Program-made: the position numbers and the translations under genes | Shown: positions 35,203 through 43,493 of the stretch, one piece after another | Layout: every line of letters starts with the position of its first letter | Position numbering within the stretch: the stretch's first letter is position 1 | Notes under the pieces: generated by a model | Told to the model about the DNA's origin: nothing | Seen by the model: the letters and a program-made list of their open reading frames with translations, nothing else | The model's database searches: none | From: Candidatus Gastranaerophilales bacterium | GTDB taxonomy: Bacteria > Cyanobacteriota > Vampirovibrionia > Gastranaerophilales > Gastranaerophilaceae | NCBI GenBank assembly: GCA_947624645.1 | Contig: CANQLG010000014.1 | Location: 1-48,098, forward strand | Direction: 5' to 3' | Length of the DNA stretch: 48,098 nt

Positions 35203-35231
35203 ATTTTATCAAATTTCAAATTATGTATCAA
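35203..35231 (-). promoter_or_regulatory. promoter of the lemA operon
   Basis: On the minus strand TTGATA (35231-35226) and TAAAAT (35208-35203) are separated by 17 bp, with the -10 about 38 bp before the lemA ATG. Confidence 0.5.
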
Positions 35232-35365
35232 CTTTATTAAATAAAATTACAAATTATTGGTAACCAGCTATTTAATATTGTCCGAGTATATTTCATTATA
35301 AATAGGGGATATTATATATTTTATTTGTTTTTACCGAATTCCCAATCGTGGAATTTCCGTATAAA

Positions 35366-37459
35366 TTAATAAAGGCTGCTTAAACTTCTATAAGAATCCG
35401 GATATACCGGATTAGTAAAGATTATTGTATTTTCAGGGAATAATTCATGCATTCTTTTGTATGTTGCATCAAGATCTATTCTGCCATTTGTATATACAGG
35501 AGGGAATCCTTTACATCCCCAAGTATGATTATTTGTCGTATAATGTACAACCGTACCTTTTGATAGAGCATTATCGTTTATTCCTTGTTCTAATCCGATA
35601 ATTTGTAATGCATATTTACCCATTGAATTAGAATAGTACTGCCCTCCTATTTTTTCAAATCCCGATAGAGTAGCATGTGAACCGCCCTTATTCGCATTGG
35701 TTATGTTGCTCATATCTCCTGAACCTATTTTAAGTACACTTCTTGCTACTACTTCAAAATTATTAAGATCCAACAGATAATATCTTTCTTTATCATCACT
35801 TTGTGTGGTATCAAAAATACCAAGATAACCGTTACCTTTATCTTCCAGATTGAGATATCCTTCCATTGCTAAACTGAATACATCAAAATTTAGCCCTTGT
35901 TCTTTAAGACCCATAGTTTCATATAATTTTTCATAATTTTCTAAATCATTAACAGAATATGTTCTTTCTGTTTGCTTAGCTTCTTTAACATTAATTGCTT
36001 CATTAATTTCTTGTAATGAATTTTCTGCTTCTGTTAATGTTGTTTGTGCCTTAGATAATTCTTCTGTCTTAGTGTCTTCCAGTTCTGTTTCCGCTTTATT
36101 AAAGTTTTCTAATGCTGTTTTTGTCTCATCGCTGCAATTTTCCAATATTTCATTTTCAATACTTTGACGTTCTTGTTCTAAGTCATCTAACTGACTTTCT
36201 TTTTCTTCTAAATCAGAGTTTAATTTATCAAGTTCTTCTTTTAGAGTTTCTAATTGTTCTTCATGCCTTTCTTTTTGCTCTTTTGCATCAGATAATTTTT
36301 GAGTTACTTCAGCTTTTTTTGCTGAAACTTCGGCTAGTTTTTCTTCATCATCGCTTGAAAAACTGTTTAATGAAGATAATGCAGACTCAAGTGCACTAAT
36401 ATTTGATTTATCAGCATTTATCAAACCTTCAGTATCAGATATTTCATTATTTTTATTATTTATCTCTATATTTAAATCATTAATTTCGCCTTTTGTTGTA
36501 TCTATTTCTTCTAATGTCTTTGATTCTTGTTCCTTTAATTCGTCTGATATGTTTTCATCATTTTCTAAGGCTGTTTTATATGCTTCTTCGGAAAGTTCGT
36601 ATTCTTTCTCTTTCGCTGCAACTTGAGCATTATTTCCATTATAAACATCATTTACAGCATTCCTTGCTTCCGAAACATTATTTTCTCTGGTGCTTTTTTC
36701 AGCCTTAAGCTCATCCAAAGACATATTATCCAGTGTCTTTTCATTATTATTTACAGTAGAATTTCCATCAACTCCGCCGCCGGAATAATTTGCCTGGTCA
36801 TATCCGCCGCCACTTGTTTTTGCAGCTCTTGACTGCGTATTATCTACACTGTTAGCTTCCTGTGTATCATCTGTTTTATTAAAATCAACTTTTTCGTCAT
36901 CAGGTATCTCTTCTTCTGACGGATATTTAAATACCCCATTTTGTATATCTTCATATACCTTTTCTATATCATCAACTGTTAATTCTTTTTTATTGCCTTT
37001 TATAAAATTTTCAAATACTTTTTTCTCTTCCTCACTAATTTCTCCGTCATTATCCAAATCGAGCATTTTTTGTGCAGAATCATTTTCATAAATTTTATTT
37101 AATGCCATTTTAATTTCATTATTTTCTTCGGTATTTTGTGTTTCATCTGTTGAAGTATTTATTTCGTCTGTACTAATTTCTTCATCACCTGAAATATTAA
37201 TACCTTTCTGTTCCATGCTCTCCAGCATATTTAAAAAAGCATTTATTTCTATTTCATCAAGTGTGTTATCTCCGTTTTCATCAAGTATTTTTACGAAAGA
37301 GTCATCTAATGCCATATTATTTAATTCATTTGAAAAATCTTGTACCTTTAGAAAAATACTTAAATCTTCAGGCAACATATTATTAGTTTCGCTCTGATTT
37401 TTATCATTTAAGTCTTTAATTGACTTTAATAATTTGATATAAATTGCCTGCAAATCCAT
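35366..37459 (-). CDS. EF-hand, coiled-coil and L,D-transpeptidase-like fusion protein
   Basis: 697 residues. Two canonical EF-hand calcium loops lie near the N-terminus: DENGDNTLDEIE (about 59-70) and DLDNDGEISEEE (about 136-147), with an acidic stretch between. A Ser/Gly-rich linker (about 200-240) leads to a long coiled coil (about 245-480). The C-terminal domain (about 500-697) has the blocks of the YkuD_2-type murein L,D-transpeptidase catalytic family: GKYALQIIGLEQGINDNALS then KGTVVHYTTNNHTWGCKG, where Cys649 would be the nucleophile and His639/His645 partners. SxGC is THTWGC here. No signal peptide is present, odd for a wall enzyme. Whether it is active, structural or exported by an unusual route is open. 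Confidence 0.78.
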   Translation of the reverse strand: MDLQAIYIKLLKSIKDLNDKNQSETNNMLPEDLSIFLKVQDFSNELNNMALDDSFVKILDENGDNTLDEIEINAFLNMLESMEQKGINISGDEEISTDEINTSTDETQNTEENNEIKMALNKIYENDSAQKMLDLDNDGEISEEEKKVFENFIKGNKKELTVDDIEKVYEDIQNGVFKYPSEEEIPDDEKVDFNKTDDTQEANSVDNTQSRAAKTSGGGYDQANYSGGGVDGNSTVNNNEKTLDNMSLDELKAEKSTRENNVSEARNAVNDVYNGNNAQVAAKEKEYELSEEAYKTALENDENISDELKEQESKTLEEIDTTKGEINDLNIEINNKNNEISDTEGLINADKSNISALESALSSLNSFSSDDEEKLAEVSAKKAEVTQKLSDAKEQKERHEEQLETLKEELDKLNSDLEEKESQLDDLEQERQSIENEILENCSDETKTALENFNKAETELEDTKTEELSKAQTTLTEAENSLQEINEAINVKEAKQTERTYSVNDLENYEKLYETMGLKEQGLNFDVFSLAMEGYLNLEDKGNGYLGIFDTTQSDDKERYYLLDLNNFEVVARSVLKIGSGDMSNITNANKGGSHATLSGFEKIGGQYYSNSMGKYALQIIGLEQGINDNALSKGTVVHYTTNNHTWGCKGFPPVYTNGRIDLDATYKRMHELFPENTIIFTNPVYPDSYRSLSSLY

Positions 37460-37523
37460 ATTTAACCCACTTCCTTTTTATACAAATGATATATCGGCAA
37501 TTTTTTTATTTTTTTTAGTCTTT

Positions 37524-37539
37524 ATTTACAATTGTAAAT
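37524..37539. promoter_or_regulatory. 16-bp perfect palindrome between divergent genes
   Basis: ATTTACAATTGTAAAT is its own reverse complement and lies midway between the EF-hand fusion gene (minus) and the radical SAM gene (plus). It is a candidate operator; in such AT-rich DNA chance palindromes are not negligible. Confidence 0.35.
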
Positions 37540-37664
37540 TTTTTGTTACAAAAATATCAAATAATGTTTAATTAAAATATCGAAAAAGATAAATGGTATT
37601 CAGACTTTTTTTAATATTTTTTTATTGTAAAATATAATTAAGTTTAAGCATATTTTAAGTATTT

Positions 37665-39344
37665 ATGAAAATTGAAAACAAAATATTATATAGATTTGGT
37701 TTAAAAAAGCAAATTAATTGTTTATTGGTCAGTCCTCCTTTACAGATGCCTGATTTTATTTATACGGCAGTTCCGATTTTAACGGGGCAGCTTGTTTCTA
37801 ATGCTATTAAGGCTAAAAATTTTGATTTAAATATTAAATTTTTCAAGACTGTTTTATCTGAAGAATATATAAATAAAACAATAGAATTGCTTAAATTAAA
37901 ACATATTGAGTATGACAAAGAAAAAGCCGATTATCTTTTAAATAATATTGAATCGACAGTTGAAAAATATAAGCAGAGTGATTATGGCTCTGAAGATTAT
38001 CTAAATGCCGAACAAGTTTTAAAGTCGGTGTTGAAATTTATTTCTCTTCCTTATCCCGAATTTAATTTAAATACAATTGATGCGGATTTTGGTGAAGCTT
38101 TCGGTAATAATAACAGAAGCTATAAAAATATTAAAGCAATGACATTTAATACAGAAAGCAATATTTTTATAGACTTTTTTGAAGATGTTATAAAAGAAAT
38201 AAAAAAACAAAAACTTGATTTTATCGGTATTACAATACCTTTCCCTGCAACTATAATACCTGCGTTGACTTTTGCAAGGTTATTAAAGGAAAAAACTGAT
38301 ATTACTGTTGTACTTGGAGGTAATTTTATTACAAGCAGCCGTATTCTGAATCATCCTGATATTTTAGATATTTATTGTGATTTTGTACTAATCGGCGACG
38401 GTGAAGAATCAATTGTAAAACTTGCTAAATCATTATATAACCGTGAAGAAAGGGAGAAAATTCCGGGATTAATATATAAAAACAAGAAAAAAGAAGTTTG
38501 TTTTAATGAACCCGAATTAATAACGAATATGGATAATATTGCAAATATTGTACTTGACGGTGTTAATTTTGAAGAATATCTTTCTAAGAATATTAATGTG
38601 AATATAATGATATCCAAAGGATGTTATTGGGGGAAATGTAATTTTTGCAGTATAGGCCCTAAATATAAGAGATATTGTATAAAATCACCGCAAAAAGTTG
38701 TTCGGGAAATAAAAGAAATAAAAGAAAAATATAATATAAACGGTTTATTCCAATTTCAAGATGATGCATTGGCTCCATTATATTTGGATAAATTGGCAGA
38801 TGAAATAATCAAAGAAAAATTAAATATAAATTATTATATATTTGGCAGACTTGAAAAAGAATTTACAAAGGACTTACTTGAAAAATTACACAAATCAGGA
38901 TTAACAACCGTTTTTTGGGGGTTGGAATCAGGTTGCCAAAATACATTAAATGCAATGAATAAAGGTATTGATATTAAATATGCCGAACGTATATTAAAGG
39001 ATGCCTATGATATTGGTATTTGTAATTCTGTCGGAGTTATTGTCAATTTCCCAAATGAAACTATTGATGATTTTAATGAAACCGTTAATTTCTTAAAAAA
39101 AGTAAAAAAGTATGTTATTTTACTGCCCGGTAGGTATACGGTAATGAGAGGCAGTATTATGGAGAAAGAAAGTGAAAGATTCGGGTTGAAAATATTTGAT
39201 TCGGATGAATTAGAGTTTAATTATTGCCCTGATTGGCAAGATACAAATATTTCCGATGAAGAAAAATCTAAAAGATGGGATTGTTTTTGTGAATTTGTAA
39301 AAAACGGTGATTATACATATAATCATATTAAAGAATTAAATTAA
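37665..39344 (+). CDS. B12-binding-domain radical SAM protein
   Basis: 559 residues. The N-terminal half (about 20-290) resembles a cobalamin-binding Rossmann domain (FIGITIPFPATIIPALTFAR, VVLGGNFIT, FVLIGDGEESIVKLAKSL). The radical SAM core starts at about 313 with SKGCYWGKCNFCS: C320, C325 and C328, a CX4CX2C spacing instead of CX3CX2C. VFWGLESGCQNTLNAMNKG and VIVNFPNETIDDF are further core blocks. There is no DXHXXG B12 His motif, so cobalamin use is uncertain, as in several subfamilies. The substrate is unknown. A nitroreductase gene follows after 43 bp. Confidence 0.82.
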   Translation: MKIENKILYRFGLKKQINCLLVSPPLQMPDFIYTAVPILTGQLVSNAIKAKNFDLNIKFFKTVLSEEYINKTIELLKLKHIEYDKEKADYLLNNIESTVEKYKQSDYGSEDYLNAEQVLKSVLKFISLPYPEFNLNTIDADFGEAFGNNNRSYKNIKAMTFNTESNIFIDFFEDVIKEIKKQKLDFIGITIPFPATIIPALTFARLLKEKTDITVVLGGNFITSSRILNHPDILDIYCDFVLIGDGEESIVKLAKSLYNREEREKIPGLIYKNKKKEVCFNEPELITNMDNIANIVLDGVNFEEYLSKNINVNIMISKGCYWGKCNFCSIGPKYKRYCIKSPQKVVREIKEIKEKYNINGLFQFQDDALAPLYLDKLADEIIKEKLNINYYIFGRLEKEFTKDLLEKLHKSGLTTVFWGLESGCQNTLNAMNKGIDIKYAERILKDAYDIGICNSVGVIVNFPNETIDDFNETVNFLKKVKKYVILLPGRYTVMRGSIMEKESERFGLKIFDSDELEFNYCPDWQDTNISDEEKSKRWDCFCEFVKNGDYTYNHIKELN

Positions 39345-39387
39345 AAATAGATTAGAATTATCTAAAATAAGGGCAAAGGAGTTTATT

Positions 39388-39894
39388 ATGTCATTTTTAG
39401 AATTAGCACGCAAAAGATATTCTTGCAGAAAGTTCACTGATAAACTAGTTGAACAGGATAAAATTAATGATATTCTTGAGGCAGGCAGATTAGCCCCGAC
39501 GGCTGTGAATTATCAGTCTCAAAGAGTTTTTGTTATTCAGGGAAAAGAAAGTCTTGAAAAATTAAAAACGGTTACTCCCTACCATTTTGATGCCCCTATT
39601 GCTTTTTTAATCTGCTATGATAGTACGTTAAGTTGGAAAAATCCTTTTAACAATTTTGATGAAGGAGTTGTTGATGCAAGTATTGTTACAACACATATGA
39701 TGTTAGAAGTTGCTGACTTGGGCTTGGGTTCGACTTGGGTCGGATATTTTGACCAAAAACTTGCATCAGAAACATTTAATTTACCGCAAAATATTATTCC
39801 TGTTGCAATACTGCCTGTCGGTTATCCTAATAAAGAACCATCTCCAATGCATAATAAAAGAAACGAATTATCTCAAACGGTTAAATATTTGTAA
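39388..39894 (+). CDS. nitroreductase-family flavoprotein
   Basis: 168 residues, short form. The signature starts FLELARKRYSCRKFTDK (FMN-phosphate-binding Arg residues), followed by ILEAGRLAPTAVNYQSQRV, ASIVTTHMMLEVADLGLGST and a C-terminal VAILPVGYP. FMN-dependent NAD(P)H oxidoreductases of this family reduce nitroaromatics, quinones or enones, or act in biosynthesis. AAAGGAG precedes the ATG. It lies just downstream of the radical SAM gene, but a separate function cannot be excluded. It is the last gene that looks native before the restriction cassette. Confidence 0.88.
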   Translation: MSFLELARKRYSCRKFTDKLVEQDKINDILEAGRLAPTAVNYQSQRVFVIQGKESLEKLKTVTPYHFDAPIAFLICYDSTLSWKNPFNNFDEGVVDASIVTTHMMLEVADLGLGSTWVGYFDQKLASETFNLPQNIIPVAILPVGYPNKEPSPMHNKRNELSQTVKYL

Positions 39895-40029
39895 TTATTA
39901 AATGATGAGTAATTTAGTCGTTATTTTTTCAAACAGTAGTGTTAATTTTTTGTAATTTTCAAATCTGGCTTTTTAGAAATAATCAGCTGACGCATATTGG
40001 CATATTGATTTTTCTTTCGGCAATCGTAA

Positions 40030-40044
40030 AAAGCCACTTAGTTT
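40030..40044 (+). repeat. left copy of a direct repeat flanking the restriction cassette
   Basis: AAAGCCACTTAGTTT matches AAAGCTACTTAGTTT at 43479-43493 in 14 of 15 positions, and TATTT follows in both after three bases. The two copies enclose the methylase, endonuclease and controller genes. Possible attachment-site or target-duplication remnants; this is inference. Confidence 0.4.
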
Positions 40045-40140
40045 GATTATTTGAATTTTCAATAATTTTAAAAGTTTTTAATTTTTTGAGCATTTCATAT
40101 GATTTTTTTAATAACTTTCTGGTTTTAAAAACTCAAAAAT

Positions 40141-40173
40141 TTTGCATATTTTTATATAAAATATTTATGCAAA
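40141..40173. promoter_or_regulatory. inverted repeat upstream of the methylase gene
   Basis: TTTGCATA (40141-40148) and TATGCAAA (40166-40173) are perfect 8-bp arms around a 17-bp AT-rich centre, about 70 bp before the methylase ATG. A candidate operator; the ATTTATGCAAAT part recurs upstream of the HsdR gene (near 44505). Confidence 0.4.
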
Positions 40174-40244
40174 TTGTGAATAAAGAATTATTTTCAAGTT
40201 AAAGTATTGTAATAAATTGAATATACATAAGGATTTATACTAGA

Positions 40245-42185
40245 ATGTATCAAGAGGATAAACTTGTGGTAATAGAAGAAAAAGAGTTAAGAAAAGCTAA
40301 GAAATATATAGATGAAGATTCTGATAGTAAAATTACATATACTTTATTATCACGATTAAATGATTCTAAAAATTCAAAAGTTGAACGTTTATACATTTAT
40401 AATTCTATTAAAAATAAACTCTCAAAATTTTCATACAATGATATTGAAAATGGTATAATGTTATATTGCTTAACTGATTATAATTGTAGTGTATCTTCCT
40501 ATGATGTCGAAAAAGCCAGAGAAGTTGCGAGAATACTAGCATCATCAAAACTTTCAACCGATTTAAAAACTATAATAGAATTTTTTGAGTCTTTATTGGA
40601 GCAAGATAGTAAAAATGAAAATGGAATAGTATTTACCCCACAATATATAGCGAAATACATAGTTAATGGGATACTTCCTACTATATTTTCAAGCAAAAAA
40701 TCACCTTCAATTATTGATCCCGGGTGTGGATGCGGTATATTTCTTGTTACAGCGGCGGAAATAATATTAAATACTACTAATAAATCCATTGACACAATCA
40801 TTAAAGATTGTATCTATGGTATTGATATTTTAGAAGATAATGTACGACGCTGTAAACTGGTACTTAAACTTTTAAGTGCAAAACATGGTGGTAACTTTGA
40901 GATTATTCAACCAAATATAATTTGCGAAGATAGTCTTAAGATTAATTGGAATAAAGTTTTTAATATAGAATCATTTGATTGTGTTATAGGAAATCCACCA
41001 TATGTAAACCCACATGATATGGATAAAGAAACGGTTAATTATTTAAAAAAGAATTTTTATTCAACACAAAGTGGTGTTTTTAATATCTTCTATGCCTTTA
41101 TAGAAAAAGGAATGAGTGAATTAAACCCCGAAGGTATGCTTAGTTATATAATTCCAAATAATTTTCTTACAATTAAATCTGCCATGAGATTACGTGAATA
41201 TCTCCAAAAAAATTTATTTATCAAAAGTATTCTTGATTTTGGGGACAATATGGTGTTTAAACCAGTTAGAACATATAATTGCATAGTCCAATTATGTAGA
41301 AAAAACAATACCGCTTTTGAATATTATGTACTCCCCAAAGTAGATAATGTGGAGATTGCAATTTCAAATATATTTTTTGATAGTATGGAAACGAATATAC
41401 TAGATAAAAACGGTTGGAAGCTTGTTGACAAAAAAACCCACAATAATTTACTGAAAATTGAAAATCAACTTGTATCTATAAAAAACTTTATACGTACAGG
41501 TATTGCAACGTTGTGTGATAATGCCTATATCGTAGAAAAAGATAACTTAGGATATTATAAAATAATAAATTCAAAAAAAATATATATTGAACCTGATTTA
41601 ATTAAAATATTATACAAAATTCCTGATTTAAAACTATACGATAATATAGAAGATGCAAAACGGTATATTATTTTCCCATACATAAAAACTAAAATTGGTT
41701 ATAAATTATTAAACGAGAAAATATTTCGTTCAAATTATCCAAAAACATACGAATGTCTTAAAAAACAACGTGATAAACTAGACTCTAGGGATAAAGGAAA
41801 AGGAGCACATCATGGTTGGTATGCATATGGAAGAACTCAAGGACTAAATAAATATGGAAAAAAATTATTATTTCCAACATTTGCCAATAAACCAAAGTTC
41901 ATGTATGCAGATAATGAAGACGCCTTATTTTGTAATGGATATGCAGTATTTGAAAATGAAAGATATGAACTTGACATATTATCTAAAGTATTAAATTCAA
42001 AAATAATGGATTATTACATTTCAAATACAAGTTATTCAATAGAAGGTGGATATTATTGTTATCAAAAAAAATATGTTGAACGGTTTTCATTACCTTGGCT
42101 TTCAGAAGATGATTTATCATTCATTCGCAAAGCATCAAAAGATAAATTAGATATATATCTGTGGAAATTATATGAACTCGAATAA
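40245..42185 (+). CDS. N6-adenine DNA methyltransferase, Eco57I/TaqI-like (restriction-modification)
   Basis: 646 residues. Motif X lies in VFTPQYIAKYIV; SAM-binding motif I is DPGCGCGIFLV (D158); the catalytic motif IV is GNPPY (N250-Y253); PEGMLSYIIPNNFL and FGDNMVFKPVRTYNC are typical of the Eco57I/gamma class. The C-terminal 250 residues (from FIRTGIATLCDNAYIVE, with FANKPKFMYADNE and LNSKIMDYYIS) form a TaqI-like target recognition domain. No PD-(D/E)XK or HSDR-like nuclease segment is fused, so it is a methylase rather than a type IIG fusion. The presumed endonuclease gene is convergent, 15 bp away. AAGGAT precedes the ATG. The recognition sequence cannot be predicted here. Confidence 0.88.
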   Translation: MYQEDKLVVIEEKELRKAKKYIDEDSDSKITYTLLSRLNDSKNSKVERLYIYNSIKNKLSKFSYNDIENGIMLYCLTDYNCSVSSYDVEKAREVARILASSKLSTDLKTIIEFFESLLEQDSKNENGIVFTPQYIAKYIVNGILPTIFSSKKSPSIIDPGCGCGIFLVTAAEIILNTTNKSIDTIIKDCIYGIDILEDNVRRCKLVLKLLSAKHGGNFEIIQPNIICEDSLKINWNKVFNIESFDCVIGNPPYVNPHDMDKETVNYLKKNFYSTQSGVFNIFYAFIEKGMSELNPEGMLSYIIPNNFLTIKSAMRLREYLQKNLFIKSILDFGDNMVFKPVRTYNCIVQLCRKNNTAFEYYVLPKVDNVEIAISNIFFDSMETNILDKNGWKLVDKKTHNNLLKIENQLVSIKNFIRTGIATLCDNAYIVEKDNLGYYKIINSKKIYIEPDLIKILYKIPDLKLYDNIEDAKRYIIFPYIKTKIGYKLLNEKIFRSNYPKTYECLKKQRDKLDSRDKGKGAHHGWYAYGRTQGLNKYGKKLLFPTFANKPKFMYADNEDALFCNGYAVFENERYELDILSKVLNSKIMDYYISNTSYSIEGGYYCYQKKYVERFSLPWLSEDDLSFIRKASKDKLDIYLWKLYELE

Positions 42186-42200
42186 ATAATTTACAATACT

Positions 42201-43022
42201 CTAGCAGATGTTATTAAAATTATATCGACATGAATAAATTTCTAAAATATCACTTACAAAAGTTTGAAAATTTAAATTAGCATATTCAATATCAAAATTT
42301 TTAGATATAAAACCAGCTTGTTTAAGTTCTGTACTATTTTTAAAAAGATATGGTTGAGGTTGATTAAAATCAACTATTAAGAGAGCACATCTCTCATATG
42401 CATAGTTTTCATCTCCAATATTTCTATTATTAATAGAATTGAAAAAACTTATATACTTTTCTATATTTGTTTGTTTCTTTTTAAAACCAACAATGTTACG
42501 TTTAACTAATTCATCATCATACTCATGAACTGGAATTAAATATACTTCACCCAAAACAATATTGGGATAACGCATGTGTAAGTTTTGTGCTTCAGCAAAG
42601 GTTCTTTCAAATAATGTATCTGAATTTTTTGCAAGACTACTCATCTGACTCCTAACATTAATTACTAATGTATTAGTTGTAAATTCAAAACCATATTCAT
42701 CAATTTTGTTTTCAAATGCTAAAGGTCCCCAGTTAATTGACGTTGAAATTTTTTGAATATTAGATGGTACAATGCATATATCCTGATCTTTCTGTTTTAA
42801 AAAACCGGCCATTTTTAATTCCGGTTTTGTGTCACCCAAATGAGGAAATATGTTCAATGGATTAACACCGGCTTCTATAAATGATTTTTTTACTGCATCA
42901 TGAATAAGGTTAATTAATGCAGATGATCTTATCATTGATTCTTTTCCTTGCATACCTCCACTAATAATAGAATCTTCTATTCGTTTTTTAAATTGAAATA
43001 ACTGTTCATCAATATATGTCAT
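42201..43022 (-). CDS. candidate type II restriction endonuclease
   Basis: 273 residues, not assigned to a named family. Evidence is context: directly convergent with a DNA methylase and 46 bp downstream of a controller-type HTH gene on the same strand, the standard C-R order. Possible PD-(D/E)XK elements are KQKDQDICIVP (about 75-85, an acidic residue before a hydrophobic strand) and a following strand TLVINVRSQ in place of the usual (D/E)xK. The N-terminal helices (QFKKRIEDSIISGGMQGKES) are charged. LGEVYLIPVHEYDDELV is a further acidic strand. It has no signal peptide or membrane span. Another cassette role, such as an accessory protein, is possible. Confidence 0.6.
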   Translation of the reverse strand: MTYIDEQLFQFKKRIEDSIISGGMQGKESMIRSSALINLIHDAVKKSFIEAGVNPLNIFPHLGDTKPELKMAGFLKQKDQDICIVPSNIQKISTSINWGPLAFENKIDEYGFEFTTNTLVINVRSQMSSLAKNSDTLFERTFAEAQNLHMRYPNIVLGEVYLIPVHEYDDELVKRNIVGFKKKQTNIEKYISFFNSINNRNIGDENYAYERCALLIVDFNQPQPYLFKNSTELKQAGFISKNFDIEYANLNFQTFVSDILEIYSCRYNFNNIC

Positions 43023-43068
43023 ATAAAATAGCTTTGCTCCAAGTATATTACGTTAATACATATAAAGC

Positions 43069-43275
43069 TTATAATCCTGTAAATAGCTCACTGATGGATA
43101 TCGAAAATCCATCGGCAATTTTTTTGATATTCACAATAGAAATGTTTCGTTTCCCATTTTCAACAGAAGCATAGTAAGTTCTATCCATACCAATTTTTAA
43201 TGCAAATTTTTCTTGACTTAATCCTGTATATTTTCTTAGTTTGCGTATACGATTGCCTAATTCTTGGGTAATCAT
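43069..43275 (-). CDS. XRE-family controller protein of the restriction-modification cassette
   Basis: 68 residues, one HTH_3 domain: LGNRIRKLRKYTGLSQEKFA, then the recognition helix region MDRTYYASVENGKRNISIVN. It matches in size and motif the C proteins that time endonuclease expression, which act as dimers on operators upstream of their own gene. AGAGGA lies 7 bp before the ATG. Its promoter (43298-43326) has a GTATAC-containing spacer related to further sites upstream (43366-43436). The putative endonuclease follows 46 bp downstream, probably in the same transcript. Expected behaviour: activation of C and R after a lag; not shown by sequence. Confidence 0.82.
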   Translation of the reverse strand: MITQELGNRIRKLRKYTGLSQEKFALKIGMDRTYYASVENGKRNISIVNIKKIADGFSISISELFTGL

Positions 43276-43297
43276 AGTTTATTCCTCTACTTAATTT

Positions 43298-43326
43298 ATT
43301 ATATGAGTATACGGTTTTTGTAACAA
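43298..43326 (-). promoter_or_regulatory. promoter of the controller/endonuclease operon
   Basis: On the minus strand TTGTTA (43326-43321) and TATAAT (43303-43298) are 17 bp apart. The spacer contains CCGTATAC, similar to the AAACGTA sites further upstream. A protein bound there would meet polymerase directly. Confidence 0.65.
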
Positions 43327-43365
43327 CGGATTATAAGTAACATGTTAAAAACAATATTTCTGTAA

Positions 43366-43436
43366 AAACGTATAGTTTGATTATTTTTAAAATTAAACGT
43401 ACAATTCAAAACATACAGTTCAAATATACTTAGTGA
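43366..43436. repeat. iterated operator-like sites upstream of the controller gene
   Basis: AAACGTATAGTTTGA (43366-43380), AAACGTACAATTCA (43395-43408) and AAACATACAGTTCA (43409-43422) share an AAACRTAYARTT core. The last two are adjacent in a 14-bp period with 12 of 14 identical, and a weaker third unit AATATACTTAGTGA follows to 43436. They lie 60-130 bp upstream of the controller promoter and may be its binding sites (inference). Confidence 0.4.
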
Positions 43437-43478
43437 AATAGTCAAAACCTAACTATCCGTATTGCACAAATTAATTGT

Positions 43479-43493
43479 AAAGCTACTTAGTTT
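43479..43493 (+). repeat. right copy of a direct repeat flanking the restriction cassette
   Basis: AAAGCTACTTAGTTT, matching the copy at 40030-40044 in 14 of 15 positions. It overlaps the stop codon of the LOG-family gene (43492-43494), as would be expected of an insertion at a gene's 3' end that leaves the gene intact. Confidence 0.4.

Larger units (their letters stand above)
39895..40244. other. 350-bp intergenic region at the left edge of the restriction cassette
   Basis: No gene is seen. It holds a 69-nt segment with complementary ends (GGCTTTTTA at 39967 and TAAAAAGCC ending at 40035), including CATATTG repeated with one base between copies. It also holds one copy of a 15-bp direct repeat (40030-40044) and an inverted repeat (40141-40173). 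The rest is T- and A-rich without a clear promoter. Confidence 0.5.

Noticed and set aside
40245-42185. Methylase as a type IIG fusion or BREX PglX
   Set aside because: No nuclease motif precedes the methylase core, the length is only 646 aa, and no other BREX genes are present.
43366-43436. Short CRISPR array
   Set aside because: Repeat units are 14 bp with no unique spacers of CRISPR size and no cas genes nearby.
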